A stretch of 64,000 nt of DNA, taken from the NCBI GenBank assembly GCA_965116695.1, contig OZ220706.1:1240001-1304000 (forward strand), written 5' to 3'. How positions within the stretch are numbered: the first letter of the stretch is position 1; each line of letters opens with the position of its first letter. The stretch comes from JAJDTT01 sp965116695 (lineage in GTDB: Bacteria > Acidobacteriota > UBA6911 > RPQK01 > JAJDTT01). This document shows positions 8,310-16,358 of this stretch, piece after piece. The notes beneath the pieces are model-generated. The model saw nothing but the letters and a program-made list of their open reading frames with translations, was not told where the DNA came from and did not search any database. The position numbers and the translations under genes were made by a program.

Positions 8310-9137
8310 ATGGCCGAGAACCCGATGGCTCCACCGCAGGACCGGCAGTTACTGGAGTTTTTCTGCCGGCACTACGGCCTGCGCATCGGTGAAGAACGGC
8401 GCCGCGCCCTTGCGACCCTGGCCAAGAGCTTCTCCCGGCTGCCTTACGAGAACCTGACCAAGATCATCCGAAGTTCCCGGAACGGCAAGGGGCCGGCCGC
8501 ACGGCGCCTCCCTGCCCAGGTCCTGGCGGATCACCGGGATCTGGGAACCGGAGGAACCTGCTTTTCGTTGACGGCGGCGCTGCTCCATCTGGTCCGTAGC
8601 CTGGGATTCAAGGCTCATCCGATTCTGGCCGACCGGCACTACGGATCGGACACGCATTCGGCGCTTCTGGTCTGGATCCGGGAACGTCCCCATCTGCTGG
8701 ACCCCGGGTATCTGATGGTTGATCCCATCCCCTTGGATGAGAGTCGCGAAACGGAGGTCGAGACGCCGTTCAACCGTCTCGTCCTCTCCCCCGAAAACCC
8801 GGGAAGACTGCGCCTCTTCACCCTGCAACAGGGCGGGCGGAGTCATCGGCTCACGTTTAAGACCTCGCCCGCCGATCCGGGCCAGTACCTGAAGGCCTGG
8901 GACGAGTCTTTTTCCTGGGAGATGATGACTCATCCCCTGCTGACCCGGGTTCGGGCGGGAAAACAGATCTATCTCAACGGCCGGCGCCTGCAGATCCGGA
9001 CCCACACGGACGTGGACCGGAAGGAGTTGGATCCGGAAGAACTCTGCCCGCAGATCGCCTCGGCCTTCGGCATCGCAGCGCCCGTGGTCCGCACGGCTCT
9101 CGCCATCCTGGACGAAGCTTGCCGTGGCCAGGGTTGA
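8310..9137 (+). CDS. Arylamine N-acetyltransferase-like protein
   Basis: 275 residues with the NAT-type cysteine-protease-like triad: Cys84 in GTGGTCFSLTAALL, His116 in DTHSALLVW and Asp131 in LLDPGYL. The upstream LPYENLTKI corresponds to the FENL element of NATs. Such enzymes transfer acetyl or other acyl groups from CoA to aryl amines or hydrazines; the divergent sequence makes the actual acceptor uncertain, and another acyltransferase role is possible. It sits between selA (one-base gap) and the DUF4416 gene (14-base overlap), so the three form a tight operon. Confidence 0.7.
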   Translation: MAENPMAPPQDRQLLEFFCRHYGLRIGEERRRALATLAKSFSRLPYENLTKIIRSSRNGKGPAARRLPAQVLADHRDLGTGGTCFSLTAALLHLVRSLGFKAHPILADRHYGSDTHSALLVWIRERPHLLDPGYLMVDPIPLDESRETEVETPFNRLVLSPENPGRLRLFTLQQGGRSHRLTFKTSPADPGQYLKAWDESFSWEMMTHPLLTRVRAGKQIYLNGRRLQIRTHTDVDRKELDPEELCPQIASAFGIAAPVVRTALAILDEACRGQG

Positions 9138-9663
9138 AGCGGTCGAGCCGGTCAAGCTCCTGGTGGCCCTCCTCTGGGCCGGCACCGATTCCCGGGACGC
9201 CGCACTGGAGCAACTGGAGCGCCGGCTGGGACCCATCGATTTCACGGGAGCCGACCACGTATTCGACGTCACCGGCTACTACGAACCGGAGATGGGACCG
9301 TCGCTGCAGAGGCGCCTGGTGAGCTTCTCCCGTATGATCCCGCCGGAATACCTTCCCGAGGTGAAGCTGGCCTGCAACCGGATCGAGGAGCATCTGGCGC
9401 GCCACGGCCGGCGGCGGGTCAACCTGGACGCGGGTTACCTGGACCACAGCAAGGTGGTCCTGGCCAGCATGAAGTTCGCCGGCCAGAAGATACACTTGGC
9501 CCATGGCGTCTACGCCGACCTCATGAGCCGCTACCGGAAGGGCCGGTACCGGCCCCTGGAGTGGGCGTTCCCCGATTTTCGGGACGGGCGGTACGACGCG
9601 GATCTGGCCCGGATCCGGGAACTGTACATGGCATGGCGCCGGACCGGGAGGGGGGACCGTTAG
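9124..9663 (+). CDS. DUF4416 family protein
   Basis: 179 residues starting with a GTG that overlaps the end of the acetyltransferase-like gene by 14 bases. The sequence follows the DUF4416 pattern throughout: EPVKLLVALLWAG, LGPIDFTG, DVTGYYEPEMG, the basic RRVNLDAGYLDHSKVVLAS, and YRKGRYRPLEWAFPDFR. The family is conserved in several anaerobic and acidobacterial lineages. Its function is unknown, and the conserved Asp, Glu and His residues hint at an enzymatic or metal-binding role. It is the last gene of the selA operon. Confidence 0.85.
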   Translation: MARVEAVEPVKLLVALLWAGTDSRDAALEQLERRLGPIDFTGADHVFDVTGYYEPEMGPSLQRRLVSFSRMIPPEYLPEVKLACNRIEEHLARHGRRRVNLDAGYLDHSKVVLASMKFAGQKIHLAHGVYADLMSRYRKGRYRPLEWAFPDFRDGRYDADLARIRELYMAWRRTGRGDR

Positions 9664-9708
9664 TCCCCCACTCTATCTCTGTTGCGACGGGAATCGGCGG
9701 ATGGGAAG

Positions 9709-9794
9709 TGTAGAGGGGGACTCCGTCCCCCTGCCCCCCCTGTCGGCGGCAAGGATACGGCCGCTCCTTCGGCGACAGGAAAGTCGCCTCCCGA
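9709..9794. repeat. Dispersed palindromic element, copy A1
   Basis: The intergenic block begins GTAGAGGGGG and ends CCTCCCGA. It contains the hyphenated palindrome GGCGACAGGAAAGTCGCC (9771-9788). The same two blocks occur at 36131-36264, where the GTAGAGGGGG part is in the opposite orientation, and a variant of the palindrome occurs at 46626-46645. The rest of the 9664-9814 gap shows nothing else. Confidence 0.6.
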
Positions 9795-9814
9795 ACGGTT
9801 TATGATGGACGTCA

Positions 9815-10654
9815 ATGCAAGCGCCGAGATGCACGCTCCCTCTTTCTGCCGGCCTCGCTCTCGCCGTCCAGCTCGCCGCCTGCGGGAGTTCGCCGCCTGA
9901 AGATACGGCGCAGCCTCCCGGAGCGGAGGCCGTCGCCGCCTGGCGGATGGTCGATCTCACTCACGCCTACGGCGGCGACACGCTCTACTGGCCCACCGAC
10001 ACCGCCGGCTTCCGGCTCGATACTCTGGCCGAAGGTCAGACCCCCGGCGGCTATTTCTACGCCGCCAACCGGTTCGCGACCGCCGAGCATGGCGGCACGC
10101 ATCTCGATGCGCCTTTCCATTTCGCCGAAGGAGGCGCCACTGTCGAGTCGATTCCCCTGGAGCGGCTGATTCTCCCGGGCATCGTGCTGGACGTCAGCGA
10201 TTCGGCGGCGGCTGATCCGGACTACCTGGTTACCCCCGATGACGTTCTGGCGTGGGAGAAGGCCCATGGCCGGGTGCCGAAAGGGACGGCGGTGCTGATT
10301 CGGACCGGTTGGTCCGCCCGCTGGCCCGACGCGCTCGCCTATCTCGGCGACGACACACCCGGCGAGACGAGCAATCTGCACTTCCCCGGAATCGGCGAAG
10401 CGGCGGCGCGCCTGCTGGTGGAAGAACGGGCCGTCGGGCTCCTGGGCATCGACACCGCCAGCGTGGACTACGGCCAGTCCACCGACTTCATCGTCCACCA
10501 GATCGGCGCCGCAGCCGATGTGCCCAACCTGGAGAACGTCGCCGACCTGTCGGCATTGCCAGCCACTGGATTTCTGCTGGCTGCGCTGCCGATGAAGATC
10601 GAAGGCGGCACCGGCGCGCCGGTGCGGATCGTCGCCATAATCCCGCCGCATTGA
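9815..10654 (+). CDS. Cyclase / kynurenine formamidase-like lipoprotein
   Basis: 279 residues. The N-terminus has a short hydrophobic segment ending in a lipobox (LAACGSS), so it is probably a lipoprotein. The body is a cyclase-family hydrolase: DLTHAYGGDTLYWP, then the metal-binding signature HGGTHLDAPFHF, and LLGIDTASVDYG. Relatives hydrolyse amides such as N-formylkynurenine or isatin, using Zn or Mn bound by the His/Asp motif. A RidA-family gene follows 53 bases downstream, a plausible pairing in degradation of amine or imine intermediates. The exact substrate cannot be read from sequence. Confidence 0.82.
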   Translation: MQAPRCTLPLSAGLALAVQLAACGSSPPEDTAQPPGAEAVAAWRMVDLTHAYGGDTLYWPTDTAGFRLDTLAEGQTPGGYFYAANRFATAEHGGTHLDAPFHFAEGGATVESIPLERLILPGIVLDVSDSAAADPDYLVTPDDVLAWEKAHGRVPKGTAVLIRTGWSARWPDALAYLGDDTPGETSNLHFPGIGEAAARLLVEERAVGLLGIDTASVDYGQSTDFIVHQIGAAADVPNLENVADLSALPATGFLLAALPMKIEGGTGAPVRIVAIIPPH

Positions 10655-10707
10655 CCCGTCAGGAGATTCGGGACAGATCATTTTTCCATTGCATAAGGAG
10701 GATGTCC

Positions 10708-11091
10708 ATGAACGCACAACGCTTCAATCCCCCGTCGCTGCCGACCCCGGCCGCCGCTTATTCTCAGGTGGTTCGGAAGGGGCGGCTCGTGACCACGGCG
10801 GGACAGATCGCCTTCGACGCTGACAGCAAACTGGTGGGCGAAGACGATATCGGCGCCCAGACGCGGCAGACGCTCGATAACCTGAAAACGGCACTGGAGG
10901 CCGCCGGCGCCTCTTTGGACGACGTGGTCAAGGTCACCGTCTTCCTGAGCGACATGGTCCACTACCAGGGCATGAACACCGTCTTCAACGAGTATTTCCA
11001 GGGGCGGCCCCCCGCTCGCTCCACCGTCCAGTCCGGTCTGGTCCTCCCATCCCTGCTGGTGGAGATCGAGGCCATCGCCTGGGTGAGTTGA
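10708..11091 (+). CDS. RidA family enamine/imine deaminase
   Basis: 127 residues from the ATG at 10708, which has AAGGAGG six bases upstream; the in-frame ATG at 10702 abuts the Shine-Dalgarno and is less likely. RidA/YjgF hallmarks are present: GRLVTTAGQIAFD, TRQTLDNLKTALEAAGASL, DVVKVTVFL, the substrate-binding Arg in PARSTV, and VEIEAIAWV at the end. Family members are small trimers that hydrolyse reactive enamine/imine intermediates made by PLP enzymes, or act as specific deaminases in catabolic pathways. It is downstream of a cyclase-family lipoprotein gene. Confidence 0.9.
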   Translation: MNAQRFNPPSLPTPAAAYSQVVRKGRLVTTAGQIAFDADSKLVGEDDIGAQTRQTLDNLKTALEAAGASLDDVVKVTVFLSDMVHYQGMNTVFNEYFQGRPPARSTVQSGLVLPSLLVEIEAIAWVS

Positions 11092-11110
11092 CGTCCGCCA
11101 TCGGCCCGGA

Positions 11111-11139
11111 TATTACCAATGGTCTCACTTGGTATTACC
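11111..11139. promoter_or_regulatory. Candidate autoregulatory operator of the antitoxin gene
   Basis: TACCAA (11114-11119) and TTGGTA (11129-11134) form an inverted repeat with a nine-base spacer. TATTACC also recurs directly at 11111-11117 and 11133-11139. It lies just upstream of the antitoxin ATG, where ribbon-helix-helix antitoxins usually bind their own promoter. Confidence 0.4.
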
Positions 11140-11149
11140 GGGAGATGTG

Positions 11150-11389
11150 ATGCAAACCGTCTCGTTGAAGGTGCCTGACCCGCTCGCCGCTGCGATTTCA
11201 GAGACGGCGCGGCAAAAAGGCGTGAGCAGGCCGGCGCTGATTCGCGAGGCTCTGATCGAGTATTTGGGACGGTCGGAGACCGAGCAACCCGGGTCGGCCC
11301 TGTCACGGGTGTCCGATCTCGCGGGCATCCTTTGCGGGCCTGAAGACTTGTCGGTAAAACAGGAATTCCTGGAAGATTTCGGCCGATGA
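11150..11389 (+). CDS. Ribbon-helix-helix (VapB-type) antitoxin
   Basis: 79 residues from the ATG at 11150, preceded by GGGAG; the earlier TTG in frame lies inside the presumed operator. The sequence MQTVSLKVPDPLAAAI, followed by GVSRPALIREALIEYLG, is a typical ribbon-helix-helix DNA-binding domain. The tail PEDLSVKQEFLEDFGR is the toxin-neutralising end of antitoxins that pair with PIN toxins. The partner toxin immediately downstream has lost its N-terminal half (11358-11573), so this antitoxin appears orphaned but intact. Confidence 0.8.
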   Translation: MQTVSLKVPDPLAAAISETARQKGVSRPALIREALIEYLGRSETEQPGSALSRVSDLAGILCGPEDLSVKQEFLEDFGR

Positions 11390-11573
11390 GGCCACGACCG
11401 TCTCCCGGCTGCTCAACAAGTATCGAGACGTGCCCATGTCCCTCGCCGACGGCTGCCTCGTTCGAATGGCGGAAAAGTATCCGGAGAGCATCGTGTTCAC
11501 TCCGGACCGGGACTTCAAGTTTTACCGAAAGAACCGGATCCAAATAAATTCCACTTTATATACAAGAATTTGA
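11358..11573 (+). pseudogene. PIN-domain toxin remnant (C-terminal half)
   Basis: In a frame different from the antitoxin, the bases after its stop encode ADEATTVSRLLNKYRDVPMS, then LADGCLVRMAEKYPES and VFTPDRDFKFYRKNR. This is the C-terminal half of a VapC-like PIN RNase, including the conserved Asp in SLADG and the final TPDRDF. The N-terminal 70-80 residues, with the first catalytic Asp and the start codon, are absent; a stop lies at 11355. The junction falls at the antitoxin 3' end, so a deletion fused the two genes. The peptide runs out to a TGA at 11571-11573. Confidence 0.65.
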
Positions 11574-11622
11574 GACCCAATCTATCACCTGACTTCAAGG
11601 GACTTCCCGGCGTCATTGCGAC

Positions 11623-13173
11623 ATGAACCTGTTCGAAAGCAGCGGCGGCCTGGCGCCCATCGACTGGATCATCATCGTCCTTTACGCCGCGGGCACCATC
11701 CTTCTGGGGAGCTACTACACCCGCCGGCAGACCAGTCTGGAGGAGTACTTCACCGGCGGCGGCCGCATGAACCCCAAGCTGATCGGGGTCTCGCTCATGG
11801 CCACCTCGCTCAGCACCATCGCCTATCTCGCCATACCGGGTGAGGCCATCGCCAACGGGCCGGTCGGTCTGGCCAACCAGTTGGCGCAACCCTTCATGTT
11901 CCTGGTGGTCGGCTTCGTCCTCATTCCCTATTTCATGCGCACCCGGGTCATCAGCGCCTACGAATTGCTGGAGGCCCGCCTGGGTCTGGGAGTCCGCATG
12001 CTGGGCGCCGCCATGTTCCTCGTCTTCCGGTTGGTCTGGATGTCGCTCCTGGTCTTTCTGGGCGCCAACGCACTGGCCATCATGATGGGCCTCGACGAGT
12101 CCTGGATTCCGTGGATCACCCTGATCACGGGAATGGTGGCCGTCACCTACACTTCCCTGGGCGGACTCCGGGCCGTAGTCATCACCGACAGTTTCCAGAC
12201 CCTCTTCATGTTGGGAGGCGCGATCCTGGTGATCGGACTGGTGAGCTACCGGTTGGATGGGTTCGGCTGGTTTCCCACCTCCTGGCAACCCCACTGGGAC
12301 GAGCAACCCCTGTTCAGCTTCGACCCGTCCGTCCGGATGAGCATCCTGGGCACGGCCTTCTCCACCTTCGTCCTGGCGACCTGCGGCTTGGGGGGCGATC
12401 AGACCAAGATCCAGAGGCTGATGGCCACCGTCGACGCCCGTGCCGCCCGGCAGGCCTACCTGGTCAACCAGATCGTCGGCGTGACCATCGTCCTGGTCCT
12501 CTGGATTGTGGGATTCGCGCTGATGGGGCTGATCCGGAGCCAACCGGACATGCTGCCCGCCGGAATGGACATCGTCCGCAATGGCGACCAACTGTTCCCC
12601 TACTTCATCGCCCACCTGCTGCCTCCCGGGGTCTCGGGCCTGGTGGCGGCCGCCATGCTGGCCGCCGCCATGTCCAGCATCGATTCCGGGGTCAACTCCA
12701 TCACCGCCGTCGTCAACCGCGACTTCCTCGACCGCTTCGGGTGGTTCCCGGCCGATCCCGGGACGCAGGCGCGCTGGGCCAAGGTCCTGGCCTTCGTCAT
12801 CGGCGCCGTCATCGTAGGGGGAAGCTCGTACATGGGAACCGTCCCCGGCAACATCTACGCGGTGGCCAAGAAGACCTCGGGGTTGCTGATGACACCCATG
12901 TTCGGGCTCTTCTTCTTCGCCTTCTTCGTGCCCTTCGCCCGCCCCGCAGGCGTGGCCGCGGGCGCCGTCGCCGGTATCGCCGCGGCGGTCCTCCTGGCCT
13001 ACTCGGGACCCATCTTCGGCATGCACCCGGTGACGGGCGAGGACCCGGTGAGCTTCATCTGGATCGCCCCGGGGTCCCTGGCTGTGAACCTGGCCGTGGG
13101 CCTCACCCTCAGCTACATTCTGCACCTTCGCCGGAACCGGCGACCGCGCTTTCCGGGCAATGGTTCGGGGTGA
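11623..13173 (+). CDS. Sodium:solute symporter (SSS family)
   Basis: 516 residues with about 13 hydrophobic segments. It shows the SSS pattern: an N-terminal helix, SLEEYFTGGGRMNPKLIG, MATSLSTIAYLAIPGEA in the first core helix, TYTSLGGLRAVVITDSFQTL in the middle, and MLAAAMSSIDSGVNSITAVV near the Na2 site. The family couples Na+ influx to uptake of sugars, carboxylates, amino acids or sialic acid; no feature fixes the substrate. It stands alone on the plus strand and converges with a beta-propeller gene only 32 bases away, with a CTGAGC/GCTCAG hairpin at 13185-13209 between them. Confidence 0.9.
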   Translation: MNLFESSGGLAPIDWIIIVLYAAGTILLGSYYTRRQTSLEEYFTGGGRMNPKLIGVSLMATSLSTIAYLAIPGEAIANGPVGLANQLAQPFMFLVVGFVLIPYFMRTRVISAYELLEARLGLGVRMLGAAMFLVFRLVWMSLLVFLGANALAIMMGLDESWIPWITLITGMVAVTYTSLGGLRAVVITDSFQTLFMLGGAILVIGLVSYRLDGFGWFPTSWQPHWDEQPLFSFDPSVRMSILGTAFSTFVLATCGLGGDQTKIQRLMATVDARAARQAYLVNQIVGVTIVLVLWIVGFALMGLIRSQPDMLPAGMDIVRNGDQLFPYFIAHLLPPGVSGLVAAAMLAAAMSSIDSGVNSITAVVNRDFLDRFGWFPADPGTQARWAKVLAFVIGAVIVGGSSYMGTVPGNIYAVAKKTSGLLMTPMFGLFFFAFFVPFARPAGVAAGAVAGIAAAVLLAYSGPIFGMHPVTGEDPVSFIWIAPGSLAVNLAVGLTLSYILHLRRNRRPRFPGNGSG

Positions 13174-13205
13174 AGTGACGGGCCCTGAGCTCGCTGTGGC
13201 GCGGC

Positions 13206-14834
13206 TCAGCTTCCGAGCCGGAAGGAATAGAGCTTGGTGTTCCGGAGCAGGAACCGGATCCGGATCTTGCGGTCCTTCAACAAGTGCAGATCCGATTGAC
13301 CATCCCAACTCACGGCATGTGCCAGGGAGTCGCTGCGAAACGGGTCGCAGCGGCCGGCTTCGAACCCGGGCAGGACCGAGCCGTTTTCGTCGAGCAGTTC
13401 GACTCGGACTTCGCCCTGCCCCCCCGGATGTTTCATCCAGCGGGATCCCTCGCGCCTCCAGACCGAAGGATCGGAGGCGTCCGCGTTGACCACCAGGCGC
13501 CCGCCCCGGCACCAGAGGGTCCGGGTCAGGACTTCCCCAGGTTCGCCGCCGGCGTCCAGGGAGACGAATCCGTCGCGCCGGGCCACCGCCAGTCCACCCG
13601 CGCCGCCGTGCAGCGTCCAGGGCTGGGGCATGATTCCATACCACCAGGCGGCCCCCCGATTGGGATATTCGGACAACGCCTCCTCGGTCCCGGTCGGCAG
13701 CGCGGCCGGCCGGTGGGCCATGACCGACAGGTCTCCCGGCGTCAGAGAATGCGCCTCGTCCTGCCCCTGGTAGTAGACCCGGATCTCCTCCTCCAGGACC
13801 ACCGGAGGACTGTAGACGTAGACGGCGTGGGAATCGAACCGGTCCGGCATGCCGTAGGTGATGATGGGGTGCCTCTTCCCGGCCCGCCGCCAATCGATCC
13901 CGTCCCGGCTGAAGGCCAGTTGGACGTCCACCATGAGGGAGTTGATGTGGTAGACGCTCAGGAACGCGAAGTAGACGCCCCGATCCTTGAAGACGGAGGC
14001 CGTGTAGAACTGCGTGTCCAGCGGATCCTGCTCATCCGGCACCAGGACCACCTGTTTCTGCGGCAGATCCCACTGCAGGAAGTCGGGACTGGTGGACCGG
14101 CCGATGGCCCGGACGGAAACGTTGCCCATGGCCGCGACGGGAGGGGACGGCAGTGGCCGCAGGTAGGCCACGTACTGCCGGATCCGGTCGTCCCAGATCA
14201 CCTTCCCCATGCCGACCTTCCGGTCGATGACGGGGTTCCCCTCGTAGGGGGTCCAATGGAGCCCGTCGGGCGAGAAGGCCACGCCCATATGCTTCGAACG
14301 GTCGCCGATGCCGATGAGCGCCTTGTACCGCTTTTGGGCGTCGGGTTCCTGCCGGTCGTAGAGGGAGGGCTGGTAGGGGACGGCGTTGTTCTTCAGCCCG
14401 TGGCCGGGCAGGTCGATCAGGCCAAGATCCGGCTTCTCCCAGACGATTCCGTCCCTGGAGACGGCATAGCCCAGGCCGGCACGGGAACGGCCGATGCGCA
14501 GGTACTGCTCTCCCGGTTTCTGGTCCCGGTCGATGTAGACGTACCACATCTTGTAGAGGCGGTCTTTCTCGTCGAAGACCACGAAGGTGGGCTGGGAATA
14601 CTGTCCCTCCCAGGGACGGTCCGGCCTTACAATGGGATTCGCCGGGTGCTTCTTCAGTGGATTCAGCCGCCGCACCACCTGATGCATCTCCTGCACCACG
14701 TGATCGTCCACGAAGAGCTGAAACTCTCCGGCGATCTCCAGCGCCTCGCCGGGAGGCGTCCCTCCACCGCACGCGCCCGGAAGCGCGGAGAGGAACACCC
14801 AGACAATCCACTTCCGTTCCCGAGTTGTTCTCAC
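13206..14834 (-). CDS. Secreted beta-propeller protein, glycosidase-like fold
   Basis: 542 residues with a lipoprotein-like N-terminus (VWVFLSALPGACGGG). Repeated blade signatures such as YKMWYVYIDRDQ, AVSRDGIVWEKPD, VAFSPDGLHWTPYEGNPVI and LAFSRDGIDWRRAG indicate a five-bladed propeller like GH43/GH32/GH130 enzymes or their non-catalytic relatives. A C-terminal sandwich region includes LWCRGGRLVVNADAS. I cannot point to a catalytic acid pair with confidence. It follows the DUF1501 gene with a 30-base gap, so it is probably the last gene of the DUF1553-DUF1501 cluster, which would place it in polymer or sugar-acid use. Confidence 0.65.
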   Translation of the reverse strand: MRTTRERKWIVWVFLSALPGACGGGTPPGEALEIAGEFQLFVDDHVVQEMHQVVRRLNPLKKHPANPIVRPDRPWEGQYSQPTFVVFDEKDRLYKMWYVYIDRDQKPGEQYLRIGRSRAGLGYAVSRDGIVWEKPDLGLIDLPGHGLKNNAVPYQPSLYDRQEPDAQKRYKALIGIGDRSKHMGVAFSPDGLHWTPYEGNPVIDRKVGMGKVIWDDRIRQYVAYLRPLPSPPVAAMGNVSVRAIGRSTSPDFLQWDLPQKQVVLVPDEQDPLDTQFYTASVFKDRGVYFAFLSVYHINSLMVDVQLAFSRDGIDWRRAGKRHPIITYGMPDRFDSHAVYVYSPPVVLEEEIRVYYQGQDEAHSLTPGDLSVMAHRPAALPTGTEEALSEYPNRGAAWWYGIMPQPWTLHGGAGGLAVARRDGFVSLDAGGEPGEVLTRTLWCRGGRLVVNADASDPSVWRREGSRWMKHPGGQGEVRVELLDENGSVLPGFEAGRCDPFRSDSLAHAVSWDGQSDLHLLKDRKIRIRFLLRNTKLYSFRLGS

Positions 14835-14864
14835 GCGTACTCCTTGAAATCGACGGGCTTCGCG

Positions 14865-16358
14865 TCAGGCCAGTACCGGTCTCACGACCCGCGCCGGATC
14901 GACTCCGGTCAGACGGTGATCCAGTCCCTGGTAGCGGAAGGTGAAGCGGTCGTGGTCGATGCCGAAGAGCGACAGGATGGTGGCCTGGAAATCGCGCACG
15001 TGGACCGGATCGCGCACGATGTTGTAGGAGAAATCGTCGGTCTCGCCGTAAACGACGCCCCCTTTGATGCCGCCCCCGGCCATCCAGAGGCTGAAACAGC
15101 GGGGATGGTGATCCCGTCCGTAGGTCGTGTCGGTGAGCTTGCCCTGGCAGTAGACGGTGCGGCCGAACTCGCCGCCCCAGATCACCAGGGTGTCTTCCAG
15201 GAGCCCTCTCTGTTTCAGGTCCTGGACCAGTCCCCAGCACCCCTGGTCCACGTCCTTGCACTGGCTGGGCATGACCTGGGGCACCTCGCGGTGCACGTCC
15301 CAACCGCGATGGTAGATCTGGACGAAGCGGACGTTGCGCTCGGCCAGGCGGCGCGCCATCAGGCAACTGTAGGCGAACGTCCCCGGGACCTTCGCGTCCT
15401 CTCCGTAGAGCTTGTAGGTGCTCTCCGGTTCCTTGGAGAGGTCGGTCAGCTCCGGCACCGAGCTCTGCATCCGGAACGCCATCTCATATTGCTCGATCCG
15501 GGACAGCGTCTCCGGGTCCCCAATCTGCCGGTGCTGGAGCCGGTTCATCTCGGCCAGCGAGTCCAGCATCCGGCGGCGGACCTGGCTGGGGACGCCGTCG
15601 GGATTGTTCACGTACAGGACCGGGTCGCCGGTGGACCGCAGCGAAACCCCGGCGAACTTGGAGGAAAGGAACCCGGAGGTCCAGAGCTTGGCCGAGATGG
15701 CCTGCACGTTGGCCTTGGGGTGGCTGTGGGACGCGTTGAGGACCACGAAGGTGGGGAGGTCCCGGTTCATGCTGCCCAGTCCGTAGGCCAGCCAGGAACC
15801 GATGCAGGGCCGTCCCGCCACTTCACGCCCCGTCTGGATGAAGGTGATGGCCGGCTCGTGATTGATGGCCTCGGTATGCATGGAACGGATGATGGCCAGG
15901 TCGTCCACCATGCTCGCCGTGTAGGGCAGGAGCTCCGAGACCCAGGCCCCGCTCTGGCCGTGCCGCTGGAACTTGAAGGCGGAGGGGACGATGGGAAACC
16001 GATCCTGTCCCGACGTCATGGTGGTCAACCGCTGTCCCTTTCGAATCGAGTCGGGCAGGTCCTTGTCCAGCCACTTCTCCATTTCCGGCTTGTAGTCGAA
16101 GGTCTCCATCTGCGGCGGGGCTCCCACCATGTGCATGTAGATGGCCCGCTTGGCCTTGGGAGCGAAGTGGGGCAGATGGGGAAGGCCGCCGGTCTGATCC
16201 AGGGAGGTGGCGCCGGCCGCCATGGCGTCTTCACCCAGAAGCGTGGCCAGGGCGGCGAGCCCGAGGCCCCGGGCGCCCCGGGCGAAGAGCTGCCGGCGGG
16301 TCTCGATTCGAACCGCTTCGTCGGAAAGAATCCCGGGAGGAGTCAGGTAGCAGGTCAT
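14865..16358 (-). CDS. DUF1501 (sulfatase-like) Tat-exported protein
   Basis: 497 residues from the ATG at 16358, which overlaps the preceding stop as ATGA. A twin-arginine leader (ETRRQLFARGARGLGLAALATLL) marks Tat export. Typical DUF1501 segments are KAKRAIYMHMVGAPPQMETFDYKP, VWGGEFGRTVYCQG and YGRDHHPRCFSLWMAGGGIKGG. The fold is alkaline-phosphatase/sulfatase-like with metal-binding His and Asp. DUF1501 genes almost always accompany DUF1549/DUF1553 partners, as here; the pair is common in Planctomycetes, Verrucomicrobia and Acidobacteriota. The biochemical role is not established. Confidence 0.92.
   Translation of the reverse strand: MTCYLTPPGILSDEAVRIETRRQLFARGARGLGLAALATLLGEDAMAAGATSLDQTGGLPHLPHFAPKAKRAIYMHMVGAPPQMETFDYKPEMEKWLDKDLPDSIRKGQRLTTMTSGQDRFPIVPSAFKFQRHGQSGAWVSELLPYTASMVDDLAIIRSMHTEAINHEPAITFIQTGREVAGRPCIGSWLAYGLGSMNRDLPTFVVLNASHSHPKANVQAISAKLWTSGFLSSKFAGVSLRSTGDPVLYVNNPDGVPSQVRRRMLDSLAEMNRLQHRQIGDPETLSRIEQYEMAFRMQSSVPELTDLSKEPESTYKLYGEDAKVPGTFAYSCLMARRLAERNVRFVQIYHRGWDVHREVPQVMPSQCKDVDQGCWGLVQDLKQRGLLEDTLVIWGGEFGRTVYCQGKLTDTTYGRDHHPRCFSLWMAGGGIKGGVVYGETDDFSYNIVRDPVHVRDFQATILSLFGIDHDRFTFRYQGLDHRLTGVDPARVVRPVLA

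Noticed and set aside
11515..13893. A 792-residue minus-strand open frame
   Set aside because: It lies antisense to the symporter gene, has a low-complexity Gly/Asp/His-rich composition and no recognisable domain.
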